This document shows positions 8,283 to 16,524 of a stretch of 64,000 bases of DNA, in pieces. The notes below the pieces were generated by a model. That model searched no databases. It saw nothing but the letters and a program-made list of their open reading frames with translations, and was not told the origin of the DNA. Each line of letters opens with the position of its first letter. Within the stretch, counting starts at the first letter, position 1. Location of the stretch: the NCBI RefSeq assembly GCF_003253565.1, contig NZ_QKUF01000008.1, positions 124,001 to 188,000 on the forward strand. The letters run 5' to 3'. Source of the DNA: Thermosporothrix hazakensis (GTDB lineage Bacteria; Chloroflexota; Ktedonobacteria; Ktedonobacterales; Ktedonobacteraceae). The position numbers and the translations under genes are program-made.

Positions 8283-9983
8283 ATGAACACCGCTCAGGTT
8301 CTGGTTGAACTGCTGAAGGCGTATAAAGTGCAGCATATTTTTGGCGTTCCAGGTGATACCACCATGCACTTCTATGATGCGCTCTATGCAGCACGAGACG
8401 ACATACAACATATTATGGCACGCGACGAGCGATCAGCGGCTTTTATGGCGGATACCTATGCACGGCTCTCGCACCGGCCAGGGATTACCGAGGCGCCAAG
8501 CGGTGGCGGCGCAACCTATGTGATCCCGGGCATTGCCGAAGCAAACGGCTCGTCGGTTCCCATGATCGTTTTTACCTCGGATGTGCCGGTTGTTGACGAG
8601 GGGAAAGGCACCCTGACCGCGATCGATCAGGCGCGGCTGCTTGAGGCAGCGACCAAGTGGCGAGGTGTCGTCAAACGGCCCTCCATGCTCCCGGACATCG
8701 TACAACGTGCGTTCCGGGCCGCTACTACCGGACGCGGCGGTGTCGCTCATATCGTCCTGCCCGAAGATGTTTTAGGGGAAGAGCTGCCCTCACCTGCATT
8801 GCACGCCGAAGAAGCGTGCACGGTCTATCCAGCCTATCGCACGCAGGCCCCCCGGGTCGCGCTGGAAGCCATACTTGACGCCCTGCTGAAGGCCAGCCGG
8901 CCCCTGATTATCGCGGGTGGCGGTGCTGTGCTCTCCGGTGCATGGGATGAGATCACCGCGCTTGCCGAGCGGCTGCATATTCCAGTGGCAACGACTATCA
9001 ACGGAAAAGGCAGCATCAACGAGATGCACCCGTGGAGCGTCGGCGTCATCGGCGGAAATGGCGCACGGCCCTACGCGAATCAGCTTATGGCCGAGGCTGA
9101 TTGTATTTTCTACCTGGGCTCGAAGGTCAACTCGCTGACGACGCTCAAGGGCACGGTTCCAGCCCCTACAGCAACCGTGTTGCAGCTCAACGTCGATCCG
9201 CTTGAGCTCGGTAATAACGTGCCCGCCACTGTCGCAGCCTGTGGAGACATCAAGGAATCGCTTGCCGCCCTGCTTGAGCTGATTTCGCAGCGCAGCATCT
9301 CGGCGCCACAGCGCAGCGTGACCCCGGAGAAGCTTGAGGAGCTGGCAGCCCCCTTCTGGGAAGCCGTCGCCCGCAACGCAACGCGTCCCGATGTGCCCGT
9401 TGTGCCGCAGAGAATCATTGAAACTCTCTGGCAGCACACGCCCGAAGATGTCGTTGTTGTGGCCGATCCCGGCACGATGACGCCCTTTACCGCTTCCCAG
9501 TTCCGCACCCGGCGTCCCGGTCGCTCGGTTGTGATTCCCCGGGCACATGGAGGCCTCGGCTACGCGCTTCCTGCGACCGTTGGTGCCTACTACGCCCGCC
9601 CCGGAGAACGCATCGTTGGCCTCGTAGGCGATGGCTCATTCGGCATGTCCGGTACCGAGCTGGCAACCATCGGCATGCTGAAACTACCCATCACGCTGAT
9701 TCACTTCAATAACGGCTCGTTTGGCTGGATCAAGATGTTGCAACACCTCTACTACGGTCAGCGCTACCTGAGCGTCGATTTTACCGGGAAAATGGACGCG
9801 GCAACGGTCGCCGAGGGCTTCGGCGTACGCGGCATTCGCATCACACACCCCGACCAGCTTGTTGACGCGATCACTGAGGGACTGGCAAGCAATGAGCCGG
9901 TCTTTATCGATGTGCACACACGCTCCGAGCTCGACGAGGTGCCGCCTGTTCATGCCTGGCAGCAAGCCCTCTCACAGCGATAG
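8283..9983 (+). CDS. thiamine-diphosphate-dependent enzyme (acetolactate synthase / pyruvate oxidase-like)
   Basis: A 566-residue protein with the three-domain layout of the ThDP decarboxylase/oxidase superfamily: Pyr domain (FGVPGDTTMHFYDAL, with the cofactor-activating Glu in DERSAAF), a central domain around LIIAGGGAVLSGAW, and the PP domain with the GDGSFGMSGTELAT...NN metal/diphosphate motif. Candidates are acetolactate synthase-like, pyruvate oxidase-like or 2-oxoacid decarboxylase enzymes; no small acetolactate synthase subunit is adjacent, which argues against a canonical ilvB. AGGAGAGA precedes ATG 8283. It forms a pair with the S66 peptidase and ends before a hairpin terminator. Confidence 0.88.
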   Translation: MNTAQVLVELLKAYKVQHIFGVPGDTTMHFYDALYAARDDIQHIMARDERSAAFMADTYARLSHRPGITEAPSGGGATYVIPGIAEANGSSVPMIVFTSDVPVVDEGKGTLTAIDQARLLEAATKWRGVVKRPSMLPDIVQRAFRAATTGRGGVAHIVLPEDVLGEELPSPALHAEEACTVYPAYRTQAPRVALEAILDALLKASRPLIIAGGGAVLSGAWDEITALAERLHIPVATTINGKGSINEMHPWSVGVIGGNGARPYANQLMAEADCIFYLGSKVNSLTTLKGTVPAPTATVLQLNVDPLELGNNVPATVAACGDIKESLAALLELISQRSISAPQRSVTPEKLEELAAPFWEAVARNATRPDVPVVPQRIIETLWQHTPEDVVVVADPGTMTPFTASQFRTRRPGRSVVIPRAHGGLGYALPATVGAYYARPGERIVGLVGDGSFGMSGTELATIGMLKLPITLIHFNNGSFGWIKMLQHLYYGQRYLSVDFTGKMDAATVAEGFGVRGIRITHPDQLVDAITEGLASNEPVFIDVHTRSELDEVPPVHAWQQALSQR

Positions 9984-9996
9984 CAGCATAACACAA

Positions 9997-10033
9997 AAGC
10001 CCTTCTTCTTTGTGACGAGGAAGGGCTTCTTTT
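9997..10033 (+). terminator. rho-independent terminator between convergent genes
   Basis: AAGCCCTTC (9997-10005) pairs perfectly with GAAGGGCTT (10020-10028), followed by CTTTT; on the other strand the stem is followed by TTTT. It sits between the ThDP enzyme and the converging P450 and can serve both. Confidence 0.75.
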
Positions 10034-10073
10034 CAGCATTCATATCAACGATTCCGCAGAGAACGAGGAGCCG

Positions 10074-11231
10074 TTATGCTCCCCAGGCCATCGGTAGGCG
10101 GAGCACGCGCAACCCGGCAGGACCGGCGCCAGAAGCGGTCTCAATGAGCTCAACAGGAACAGTCCAGCGCCCCGGGAAGCGATCAAGCATCTCGCTGAGC
10201 GCAACCTTCACCCCCAGACGAGCCAGCGGCGCCCCCAGACAGGCATAGATCCCATGTCCAAAGGCAAGGTGCTGATTCAACGGGCGCTTGATGTCAAAGT
10301 CTTCGGGCTGCTGAAAGCGCTTCTTATCACGATTCGCGGTATCAATCCAGACAATAACCCGCTCGCCCGTGCTCAACTGCTGGCCACCAAGTATTGTATC
10401 AGCAGTTACAACACGAGAGACCGCATGCACCGATGGCATAAAGCGTAAGACCTCTTCAATGGCCGAAGGGATCAAGGCCGGATTCTCGCGCAACGCTTCC
10501 AGCACTCCTGGATACCGCTCAAAGCACAGGACGACATTACACAGCAGCGTCTGGAGTGCATCATGCCCCACCGCCAGCAGCAGCGTGATGAACTCCAGAA
10601 GCTCCTGCTCATCATACCCATCATTCAGCATCAGGGTGAGCAGGTCGTCCTGCGGCTGACGGCGCTTCTCGCGCACTATCTCATGGACAAGAGAGCGCAT
10701 ATGTTTCAGCTCGTGCGCCGTCACTTCCTCGCCATCCCCCCGTTGCCAGGAACCTGACGTCAGGACATACGACCATCGTTCAAACGCGTCTTGATAGCGA
10801 GCGGGAATCCCGAGCAATTCGGAAATAAGGAGGTCTGGTAACGGGTTCGCCAGCACCTGAATCAGCTCAATACGCCCGCTGGTGTAGTCAATACGATCAA
10901 AGAGGAGACGAGCGCTGGCAGTAATACGGGACTCTAGCTGCTCCAGCAACTCGGAAGTCAGGGTCTTCATGACACTCGTGCGTAAGCGTTGATATCGCTC
11001 AGGATCCCGCTTGAGTGTTTCAACAAAGCCAGGGAGCACCTGCGGGTACGCCTGCTGACCGGGCTCAAGCGCAAACAGTTCACGATCACCCAGGACACGC
11101 GCTACATCTTCATACGAAACGACATTCCAGGCCTGCAAGGTTGCATCAAAGAAAACGGTCTGCTCCAGATTACGGGACCACTCCACAGCCGAGAAGAGAA
11201 GATCCTTCTGGGTTCGTTGTATCAACTGCAT
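10074..11231 (-). CDS. cytochrome P450 with Tyr in the heme-loop His position
   Basis: About 385 residues from ATG 11231, a normal length for a soluble bacterial P450 monooxygenase; an in-frame ATG at 11267 has no ribosome binding site. Visible features are an I-helix LLLAVGHDALQTLL, the K-helix EEVLR (ExxR), and the heme loop FGHGIYACLG with the proximal Cys ligand (about residue 331). In the usual FxxGxHxCxG loop, the position two before Cys is His or Arg; here it is Tyr. The I-helix acid/alcohol pair is also atypical (His-Asp-Ala rather than Glu/Asp-Thr). No ferredoxin or reductase gene is adjacent. Substrate unknown. Confidence 0.88.
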   Translation of the reverse strand: MQLIQRTQKDLLFSAVEWSRNLEQTVFFDATLQAWNVVSYEDVARVLGDRELFALEPGQQAYPQVLPGFVETLKRDPERYQRLRTSVMKTLTSELLEQLESRITASARLLFDRIDYTSGRIELIQVLANPLPDLLISELLGIPARYQDAFERWSYVLTSGSWQRGDGEEVTAHELKHMRSLVHEIVREKRRQPQDDLLTLMLNDGYDEQELLEFITLLLAVGHDALQTLLCNVVLCFERYPGVLEALRENPALIPSAIEEVLRFMPSVHAVSRVVTADTILGGQQLSTGERVIVWIDTANRDKKRFQQPEDFDIKRPLNQHLAFGHGIYACLGAPLARLGVKVALSEMLDRFPGRWTVPVELIETASGAGPAGLRVLRLPMAWGA

Positions 11232-11293
11232 GCTTTCTTTCTCTTTCTTCAGTATCTTCGTACTCATCTATTGAAACAGAAGACAGATACAAT

Positions 11294-11554
11294 TTATTCT
11301 CCTGAACGAGAGAGAGGCCGCATTTTGGCAGGGTTTTCCTTCCTCTCGTTCGGCTTCCAGTCTGGTTTAAGGCAATTTTTTGTCATACTAAAAAATGGAA
11401 AGTGAATAGAACACATAGGAGAAGATATGTTACCTTTTTGCGCGCTCGCAAGGTCGCAGAGAGCGAAAGGGGGCGCGACCCGACGAGAGCAGAGGCAAAA
11501 ACGAAAAGATCGGCAATAGAGCTGAATGTAATACCGGGCCAGCAGTAAGCTCAT
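11294..11554 (-). CDS. possible small protein behind a strong ribosome binding site
   Basis: An 86-residue frame starting at ATG 11554, preceded by a near-perfect AAGGAGGT with 6-base spacing. It follows the PadR gene by 119 bases on the same strand. The N-terminus, MSLLLARYYIQLYCRSF, is hydrophobic and aromatic; the rest is Cys-, Pro- and Arg-rich with unusual composition. It could be a true small protein, or the surviving 5' end of a decayed gene. The GC-rich segment 11440-11480 has hairpin potential. The only strong evidence is the SD. Confidence 0.3.
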   Translation of the reverse strand: MSLLLARYYIQLYCRSFRFCLCSRRVAPPFALCDLASAQKGNISSPMCSIHFPFFSMTKNCLKPDWKPNERKENPAKMRPLSRSGE

Positions 11555-11673
11555 CCGTTGACCTCCTTCCTCGGGAGCATCAAGCGGAGTGCGGGCAGGT
11601 GCCAGCATACTCCGACATGAGGACCCGCCAGACAATCACGAAGGGTAACAGTTCCGGGGAAAGAGCGCCTTGC

Positions 11674-12390
11674 CTACTCTTTCGGCTCGGCTCTGTCATC
11701 CGGTGGATTGCTACTCTCGGACAGAATACTCAGCAGCTCTTTGCGCACATGTTCCAGTAGAGAGCGCAAGCGCGGGAGCAGTTCCGGACGCATCATCACG
11801 CTACGACTGGTCATCCCGAAGAGGCGCATCACTTCGGCGGCCTCGCGCCCGAGATCACGCAGTTCATGCTTGAGTTGATGCTTTTGCGCCGCCACGCGTT
11901 TCCAGTTCATCTCCCAACGCGCCTCAGGGCCTTTCTGATGGCTTATCAGGAAATCCCGCCCGGCATCTGTAATGCTGTACACCTTGCGTCCATCGCTCTC
12001 ACGAACGGAGACAAAGCCACGATCTTCGAGCATCTGTAACGTCGGATACACCGAACCGGCGCTCGGCACATAGAAGCCGCCCGACTTCTCTTCCAGCTCT
12101 TTCATCATCTCGTAGCCGTGCATTGAGCGCTCCTGTAGCAGTTCCAGCAGCGCAAATTTGAGGTCGCCGCGTCCGAAGAAACGTCGCCCGTGATGCGGGT
12201 TGAATGGGCCTTCCTGGCCAAACGGGCCTTCAGGGCCAAACGGGCCCTCAGGACCGAAGATGTTGCGCCGCATACGCATCTCATGATGATGCCGCCGCTG
12301 TTCGTGACCGTGTCCTCTTCGTTGCCACTCGTGCGTCTGCGGGCCAGTAAAGCCGAAGGCAAAGCGCCTGTTGAATCGTCCACCAAACAT
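11674..12390 (-). CDS. PadR family transcriptional regulator with a His/Gly-rich N-terminal extension
   Basis: About 238 residues. The PadR winged helix spans roughly residues 75-150 (LKFALLELLQERSMHGYEMMKEL, then SVYPTLQMLEDRGFV and the wing VYSITDAGRDFL), followed by a long C-terminal helix for dimerisation. In front is a disordered-looking extension rich in His, Arg and GPEGPF repeats that could bind metal or nucleic acid. An upstream TTG (12414) would include the SD AAAGGAG in coding sequence; ATG 12390, about 10 bases after it, is the better start. The promoter contains two perfect inverted copies of a 16-base site, a strong case for autorepression. Confidence 0.88.
   Translation of the reverse strand: MFGGRFNRRFAFGFTGPQTHEWQRRGHGHEQRRHHHEMRMRRNIFGPEGPFGPEGPFGQEGPFNPHHGRRFFGRGDLKFALLELLQERSMHGYEMMKELEEKSGGFYVPSAGSVYPTLQMLEDRGFVSVRESDGRKVYSITDAGRDFLISHQKGPEARWEMNWKRVAAQKHQLKHELRDLGREAAEVMRLFGMTSRSVMMRPELLPRLRSLLEHVRKELLSILSESSNPPDDRAEPKE
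12206..12259 (-). repeat. three tandem 18-bp repeats encoding GPEGPF units
   Basis: Units at 12206-12223, 12224-12241 and 12242-12259 differ at a few positions. They are in frame and encode the GPEGPF-type hexapeptides of the PadR N-terminal extension, so copy-number change would lengthen or shorten the linker without a frameshift. Confidence 0.7.
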
Positions 12391-12412
12391 AAGGGTATAA
12401 CTCCTTTCCTGC

Positions 12413-12464
12413 AAACCGATATATCGTTATATCGTTATCGATAGTGTAAACGATATATCGGTTT
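12413..12464 (-). promoter_or_regulatory. PadR operator: perfect 16-bp inverted repeat made of two palindromes
   Basis: AAACCGATATATCGTT (12413-12428) and its exact reverse complement AACGATATATCGGTTT (12449-12464) flank 20 bases. Each arm itself contains the palindrome CGATATATCG. One arm fills the spacer between -35 and -10; the other lies just after the expected transcription start and before the ribosome binding site, a layout that would block polymerase. Confidence 0.75.
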
Positions 12465-12471
12465 CTGTCAA
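12443..12471 (-). promoter_or_regulatory. padR promoter
   Basis: Minus strand: TTGACA (12471-12466), a 17-base spacer containing one operator arm, and TACACT (12448-12443). The leader to ATG 12390 is about 45 bases. Confidence 0.75.
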
Positions 12472-12506
12472 GGGTTATTCACTTGTTCTTTTGGCGTACG
12501 TAAAAA

Positions 12507-13493
12507 TTAGTGGGTGAAGCCAAAATGGGCGGCGCCAATCAGGCCCACCTCAGAGGTGAGGATGACCTGCACGGGGATCCGGGCGAGCAAGCCAGAGAAG
12601 CGCCCTTTGTGCTTGAACGCTTCCATAAAGGTAGATTCCTTCATAAAAGGGAGGATGTGGCAGGGTACGCCGCCTCCGATATAGATGCCGCCGGTTGCCA
12701 GCACTTTGAGTGCCATATTCCCGGCCTCGGCACCCAGAATCGAGACAAACATGCGCACAGTCTCCACGCAGAGTTGCACGGCTTTGTCAGCCTGCGCGGC
12801 CTGCACGATCACAGGGGTACGATCTTTCGCGGAGGCCAGAGCTTCGGTCAGCCAGCTCGGCTCTTCATAGCGACCGGTTGATTTCAAATAATCGTAGATA
12901 TTGGGAAGGCCAATCCCGGAACAGACCATTTCAAAGCTCACATGCGGTAATTTCTGCATCAGGAAACGCAGGAGCTCAAGCTGTTCCGGCGTGATCGGGG
13001 CAAAGGACGCATGCCCGCCCTCGGTAGCATGGGAACGATAGCCGCCGTCTTCATAGGTCAGAAATGCCTCGCCCAGGCCAGTTCCAGGGGCAACCACGCC
13101 AAGCGTTCCATGCTCAACAGGCGTGCCCTCGTTCAGGCAATAGAGCTCATCCTGATGCAGCAGTGGCACGCCCGCCGCGATTGCTTCAAGATCGTTCAGC
13201 AGAAAGACATGAGGAATTTGTAACTCTTTCTCCAATTCGTCTGCATCAATACTCCACGGCAGATTTGTGATATTCGCCTTATTGTTTAAGACCGGACCCG
13301 CAACGCCAAAGCAGGCAGCGGTAAAAGTATAATCGCCACCCACCTGCTTCAGAAAATCACGTACCAGTTCAGCCATACTGGAATACTGGTTACACCGCAG
13401 CTTCATCTGGGCAACTGGAGTTCGTAATGTATCGGGAGAGGCAAAAATAGCGAGGTTCGCCTTTGTACCGCCTATATCACCGGCAAGCAGCAT
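12507..13493 (-). CDS. glk: glucokinase
   Basis: A 328-residue sugar kinase of the E. coli Glk type, phosphorylating glucose with ATP to glucose 6-phosphate. Visible motifs are the N-terminal phosphate-binding GDIGGTKANLAI, the catalytic NDLEAIAAG with Asp, GTGLGEAF, and EGGHASFAP, where Glu and His contact glucose. GGAG lies 8 bases before ATG 13493. Length is typical (E. coli Glk is 321). It is followed by the padR promoter and is probably monocistronic. No CxCGxxGCxE zinc motif is seen, so it is not a ROK-type glucokinase. Confidence 0.9.
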   Translation of the reverse strand: MLLAGDIGGTKANLAIFASPDTLRTPVAQMKLRCNQYSSMAELVRDFLKQVGGDYTFTAACFGVAGPVLNNKANITNLPWSIDADELEKELQIPHVFLLNDLEAIAAGVPLLHQDELYCLNEGTPVEHGTLGVVAPGTGLGEAFLTYEDGGYRSHATEGGHASFAPITPEQLELLRFLMQKLPHVSFEMVCSGIGLPNIYDYLKSTGRYEEPSWLTEALASAKDRTPVIVQAAQADKAVQLCVETVRMFVSILGAEAGNMALKVLATGGIYIGGGVPCHILPFMKESTFMEAFKHKGRFSGLLARIPVQVILTSEVGLIGAAHFGFTH

Positions 13494-13723
13494 ATTTTAT
13501 TCTCCATCTTACTCAAATAGTCTCAGGTTATGGTAAATGAGCTAACCTATAATGACTAGATGATATCATATATTTTTCACTTTTCGGTAGCATATCCGGA
13601 AAGGCCCGGCAGTCAACAAGCCCGATCAAGTCGCCCATCTCTTCAGTCCTCTTCTTCATCTCGGTGTGACATTTCCCCGGGCTCCACGATATATAAGCGA
13701 GATCTCAGAAATGGACAATTGAA

Positions 13724-14275
13724 ATGCAGCAACAAAGTCAGCGTATTCACATGGACATCTATACAGAGCTGTACCAGCTTCATGCACCGGCCCTTTTCGC
13801 CTATCTGCTGAAACGGCTGCAATCGCGGGACGACGCCGAAGACGTGTTATATGAAGCCTTCCTGGCTGCCCTTGAGCATCCCCATTTCAGTAAGCTCGAT
13901 GTGCAAAGACAGCGTGCATGGCTCTGGCGCGTAGCCCAAAATAAGATGATCGATCAGCATCGCCGTAATAGCCGTCACCCAAAAGTAGCATTGGGCGCTA
14001 TTGGTGATAGCCTCTTTGAGGACGAAAATGACGGGCCAGAGTATCAGCTTCTTAAACAGGAAGAATATGCATTTCTGCATTCATCGCTAGAGAAGCTCCC
14101 ATCTGTGCAGCAAGAAGTACTCCGTCTTCGCTTCGGGCATAGTCTCAGTTGCGAAGAGATAGCAAAAATATTGGGTAAAAGCAGCGGGGCGATTCGGATG
14201 ATTCTTACCCGCACCATGAAGAACCTGCGCTCTATCTATAAAAGAACCAGAGGAGATAAAATGTATGATGCATGA
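13724..14275 (+). CDS. ECF-type RNA polymerase sigma factor
   Basis: A 183-residue sigma-70 family protein lacking regions 1 and 3. Region 2 covers about residues 12-80 (LYQLHAPALFAYLLKRLQSRDDAEDVLYEAF, then the -10 reading RAWLWRVAQNKMIDQHRR), and region 4 covers about residues 112-170 (LPSVQQEVLRLRFGHSLSCEEIAKILGKSSGAIRMILTR). It would direct polymerase to a stress or envelope regulon. ATG 13724 has no strong SD; an internal ATG 13751 has none either. Its last 11 bases overlap the start of the membrane propeller protein, indicating translational coupling with a cognate partner. Confidence 0.87.
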   Translation: MQQQSQRIHMDIYTELYQLHAPALFAYLLKRLQSRDDAEDVLYEAFLAALEHPHFSKLDVQRQRAWLWRVAQNKMIDQHRRNSRHPKVALGAIGDSLFEDENDGPEYQLLKQEEYAFLHSSLEKLPSVQQEVLRLRFGHSLSCEEIAKILGKSSGAIRMILTRTMKNLRSIYKRTRGDKMYDA

Positions 14276-15881
14276 AGAGAACACTTTTTCTCCTGATATA
14301 ATAGACGAACAGACAGACCGTGCATCTGCTTCCTTTGTCTCCGAAGATGATGCGCGCCTGGTTCGGTCGCTCTATAGCTTCTATCAGCCGCTCTCGAAGA
14401 AGAATCAGCGCTCGCTGGAGCGCGTCCAGAAGCGCCTGAAAAGGGCTCTCGCCGCCCATCAAACTGCCGCGCAAGACGACAGTGACGATATGATGTTCTC
14501 GCTCCCAAAAGCGCAACCAAAGAAGGCCAGAAGAACGTATCTCCGTACATTCAGCCTGCTTGCTGCTGTGCTTCTGGTCGCGCTTCTGGTCGGCAGCATG
14601 GCCTATCTGTTCTCCAAAATCAATCGCAGCGGCCTGGGAGGCCCGCGGAATAGCTACACTATTACCTTTGACGGCGCCTGTAAGCCACAGCAAACTACGC
14701 CCAAAGAGCCAAACACGCCGGGGATCTATATGATCAGCTTTGATACCGGACAGACCGCTGTGCTTGAGCGACGCGACCCGAACACTCATCAACTGCTCTG
14801 GTCTCGGAACCTCGCGCCCTATACGGTGTCGCCAGTCAACCCGTTCACCGTCGCCGGGCATCTTGTCTATGTCAGTGCCTATACCAGCGGCTCGAACAGG
14901 CTGACCGATAATGTGCTGCTGACCATCAACGCGGAGAGCGGCGAAGTGCTCGGGAAAACCACTTTCGGGAGCTCCTCGTTCCCGCTGCCACAGGGCTCAT
15001 CCGAACAGCGGAGCAGTGACTATGACACCGGCTTTCTGAGCGGGCCCGTCTATGCTGATGGCAAGATCTTTGTCGGGCAGCGCAACGGCAAGTTTTATGC
15101 TGTAGACGCGAAAACGGGCCAGAAGTGCTGGGAATATAACTCGCACACGATCGCCTACAGCAATGAAGGCAGCGGTCTTGACGCAAACCGGCCCTTCGTC
15201 CAGAACGGCGTGGTCTATGCCAGCATCTACAATACGGTGTTCGCGCTCGACAGCAAGACCGGTCGCGAGCTCTGGTATCAGCAGATTGATGAGACCCAGT
15301 ACTACGATGCGCCACTGCTGATCAACGGCAAACTCTATCTGAAATCAACGCATACCAGCGTGCACCATTTAGCGCCCGATATTCCGAGCTACATTTATGC
15401 ACTTGATCCGCGTGATGGCCAAACGCTCTGGTCTCAACAGATCAGTCAGCCCATCTATCAGAATATCACGATTGCCAACGACACAGTGTATGCCAGTACG
15501 TATGACGGATCACTTATCACGCTGAACGCTAAAAGCGGCCAGCTCGGCTGGACGAAGCAACTTTCCGAGCAAGCATACCTGGATACGCCGCTTGTCGATA
15601 CAGATACCGTTTATATCGTCAGCACCCGGGCAGGAACCGCGAACAGTACGGTGAACACCATCTTTGCCTTGAATCGCACAGATGGTCGGATTAAATGGCA
15701 GCATCCGTTCCAGGGGGGCGGCTCCATCGGGCTGGACAAGAACGCGGTTCTGGTCGCCACGCCGCCGGGCTCGCTTGTAGCACTGCAAGCCGCAAACGGT
15801 GATACCCTCTGGACAGTGACAGGCAACAAGCAGACTGCAAAAGATACACAGTCGATACCTCTCCTTCTCGTCGTCAAATAA
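14265..15881 (+). CDS. single-pass membrane protein with PQQ-type beta-propeller; likely anti-sigma partner
   Basis: 538 residues in three parts: a cytoplasmic N-terminal region of about 90 residues (charged, helical, DDARLVRSLYSFYQPL), one membrane helix at about 95-115 (LLAAVLLVALLVGSMAYLF), and an extracytoplasmic domain built of repeated units such as KFYAVDAKTGQKCWEYN and VFALDSKTGRELWYQQ, the signature of quinoprotein-like or BamB-like propellers. AGGAG stands 9 bases before ATG 14265. Overlap with the ECF sigma gene suggests that the N-terminal part binds sigma and the propeller senses something outside. No recognised zinc-finger anti-sigma HxxxCxxC motif is present, so the anti-sigma role is inferred from context. 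Confidence 0.82.
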   Translation: MMHEENTFSPDIIDEQTDRASASFVSEDDARLVRSLYSFYQPLSKKNQRSLERVQKRLKRALAAHQTAAQDDSDDMMFSLPKAQPKKARRTYLRTFSLLAAVLLVALLVGSMAYLFSKINRSGLGGPRNSYTITFDGACKPQQTTPKEPNTPGIYMISFDTGQTAVLERRDPNTHQLLWSRNLAPYTVSPVNPFTVAGHLVYVSAYTSGSNRLTDNVLLTINAESGEVLGKTTFGSSSFPLPQGSSEQRSSDYDTGFLSGPVYADGKIFVGQRNGKFYAVDAKTGQKCWEYNSHTIAYSNEGSGLDANRPFVQNGVVYASIYNTVFALDSKTGRELWYQQIDETQYYDAPLLINGKLYLKSTHTSVHHLAPDIPSYIYALDPRDGQTLWSQQISQPIYQNITIANDTVYASTYDGSLITLNAKSGQLGWTKQLSEQAYLDTPLVDTDTVYIVSTRAGTANSTVNTIFALNRTDGRIKWQHPFQGGGSIGLDKNAVLVATPPGSLVALQAANGDTLWTVTGNKQTAKDTQSIPLLLVVK

Positions 15882-15886
15882 GCCCG

Positions 15887-15913
15887 GGAGAAGGGGCCTT
15901 ACGCCTCTTCTCC
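15887..15913 (+). terminator. hairpin after the sigma/propeller operon
   Basis: GGAGAAGGGGC (15887-15897) pairs with GCCTCTTCTCC (15903-15913) with one G-T wobble and a 5-base loop. The following sequence is only partly T-rich, so it is a probable but not ideal terminator. Confidence 0.5.
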
Positions 15914-15989
15914 TCTTGCTCTACGTACTCAGGGATGCTCAAGATTTGCTCAAAATTGTGTGCTTTCTTCCTGACAGGGGCTATTTCTC

Positions 15990-16019
15990 TTGACTTCTGC
16001 TGCCGATATGAGCTATAGT
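15990..16019 (+). promoter_or_regulatory. promoter of the structured small-ORF region
   Basis: TTGACT (15990-15995), 18-base spacer, TATAGT (16014-16019). Predicted start near 16026, exactly where the leader hairpin GGAGTGAG/CTCGCTCC (16026-16033 with 16043-16050) begins. Confidence 0.6.
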
Positions 16020-16084
16020 AGTCAGGGAGTGAGAAAAAGACCCTCGCTCCGTTCCATTGAAACGCACACCAGGAGAAAACATGT

Positions 16085-16192
16085 ATGGACGGTGACAGTA
16101 GTAGACGTCCTGACGAACCTTACCCTAGTACTGGTGCTGGCGATGAAACAAGGATAAGTGAAAATCACTGCGAGAGCGGCGCTAGAAGATAA
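16085..16192 (+). CDS. possible 35-residue peptide
   Basis: ATG 16085 follows AGGAG (16071-16075) by 9 bases and lies downstream of a good promoter. The peptide is hydrophilic, rich in Asp, Glu, Arg, Ser and Pro, with one Cys, and ends in ARR. A competing ATG at 16081 would give only four codons. No family recognised. It may be a leader peptide, since a strong inverted repeat follows; it may also be chance. Too short to rest on codon usage. Confidence 0.35.
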   Translation: MDGDSSRRPDEPYPSTGAGDETRISENHCESGARR

Positions 16193-16218
16193 GCCGCTTT
16201 CTCAATGCCTCAATAGAT

Positions 16219-16284
16219 CCTCACTTACCCGCACTTCTCGCCTGGTACCAGCCAACACAACACTATATGGCGAGAAGTGTGAGG
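16219..16284 (+). ncRNA. strong inverted repeat, possible structured RNA element or terminator stem
   Basis: CACTTCTCGCC (16232-16242) and GGCGAGAAGTG (16269-16279) are perfect complements; an outer CCTCAC (16219-16224) pairs with GTGAGG (16279-16284), sharing one base. The loop is 26 bases. No T-run follows, so a terminator is less likely than a folded RNA or a protein-binding dyad. Confidence 0.4.
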
Positions 16285-16524
16285 GATTATCCTCAATTGT
16301 GCCCTGCGCTCTTTTCTGAGCAGAACGCGTTCTGTTGAACGTGCAGCCCTTTGTGGCTTGCGTTGTTTTCCCTCATCTTCCACCAATCCCGGGCATCGTT
16401 GCGCCCTTTGCAGTGACGCATAGCATGACATCTATGTTTCTGTTCTATGTGCCTGTTTATCCAACGTGCGCGAAAACCCGATTATGCTTGAACTCTTTTA
16501 TTCTGTCAGGGAGGTAAACAACGT

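Noticed and set aside
10074..12390. Secondary-metabolite cluster around the P450
   Set aside because: No synthase, tailoring enzyme or transporter accompanies the P450.
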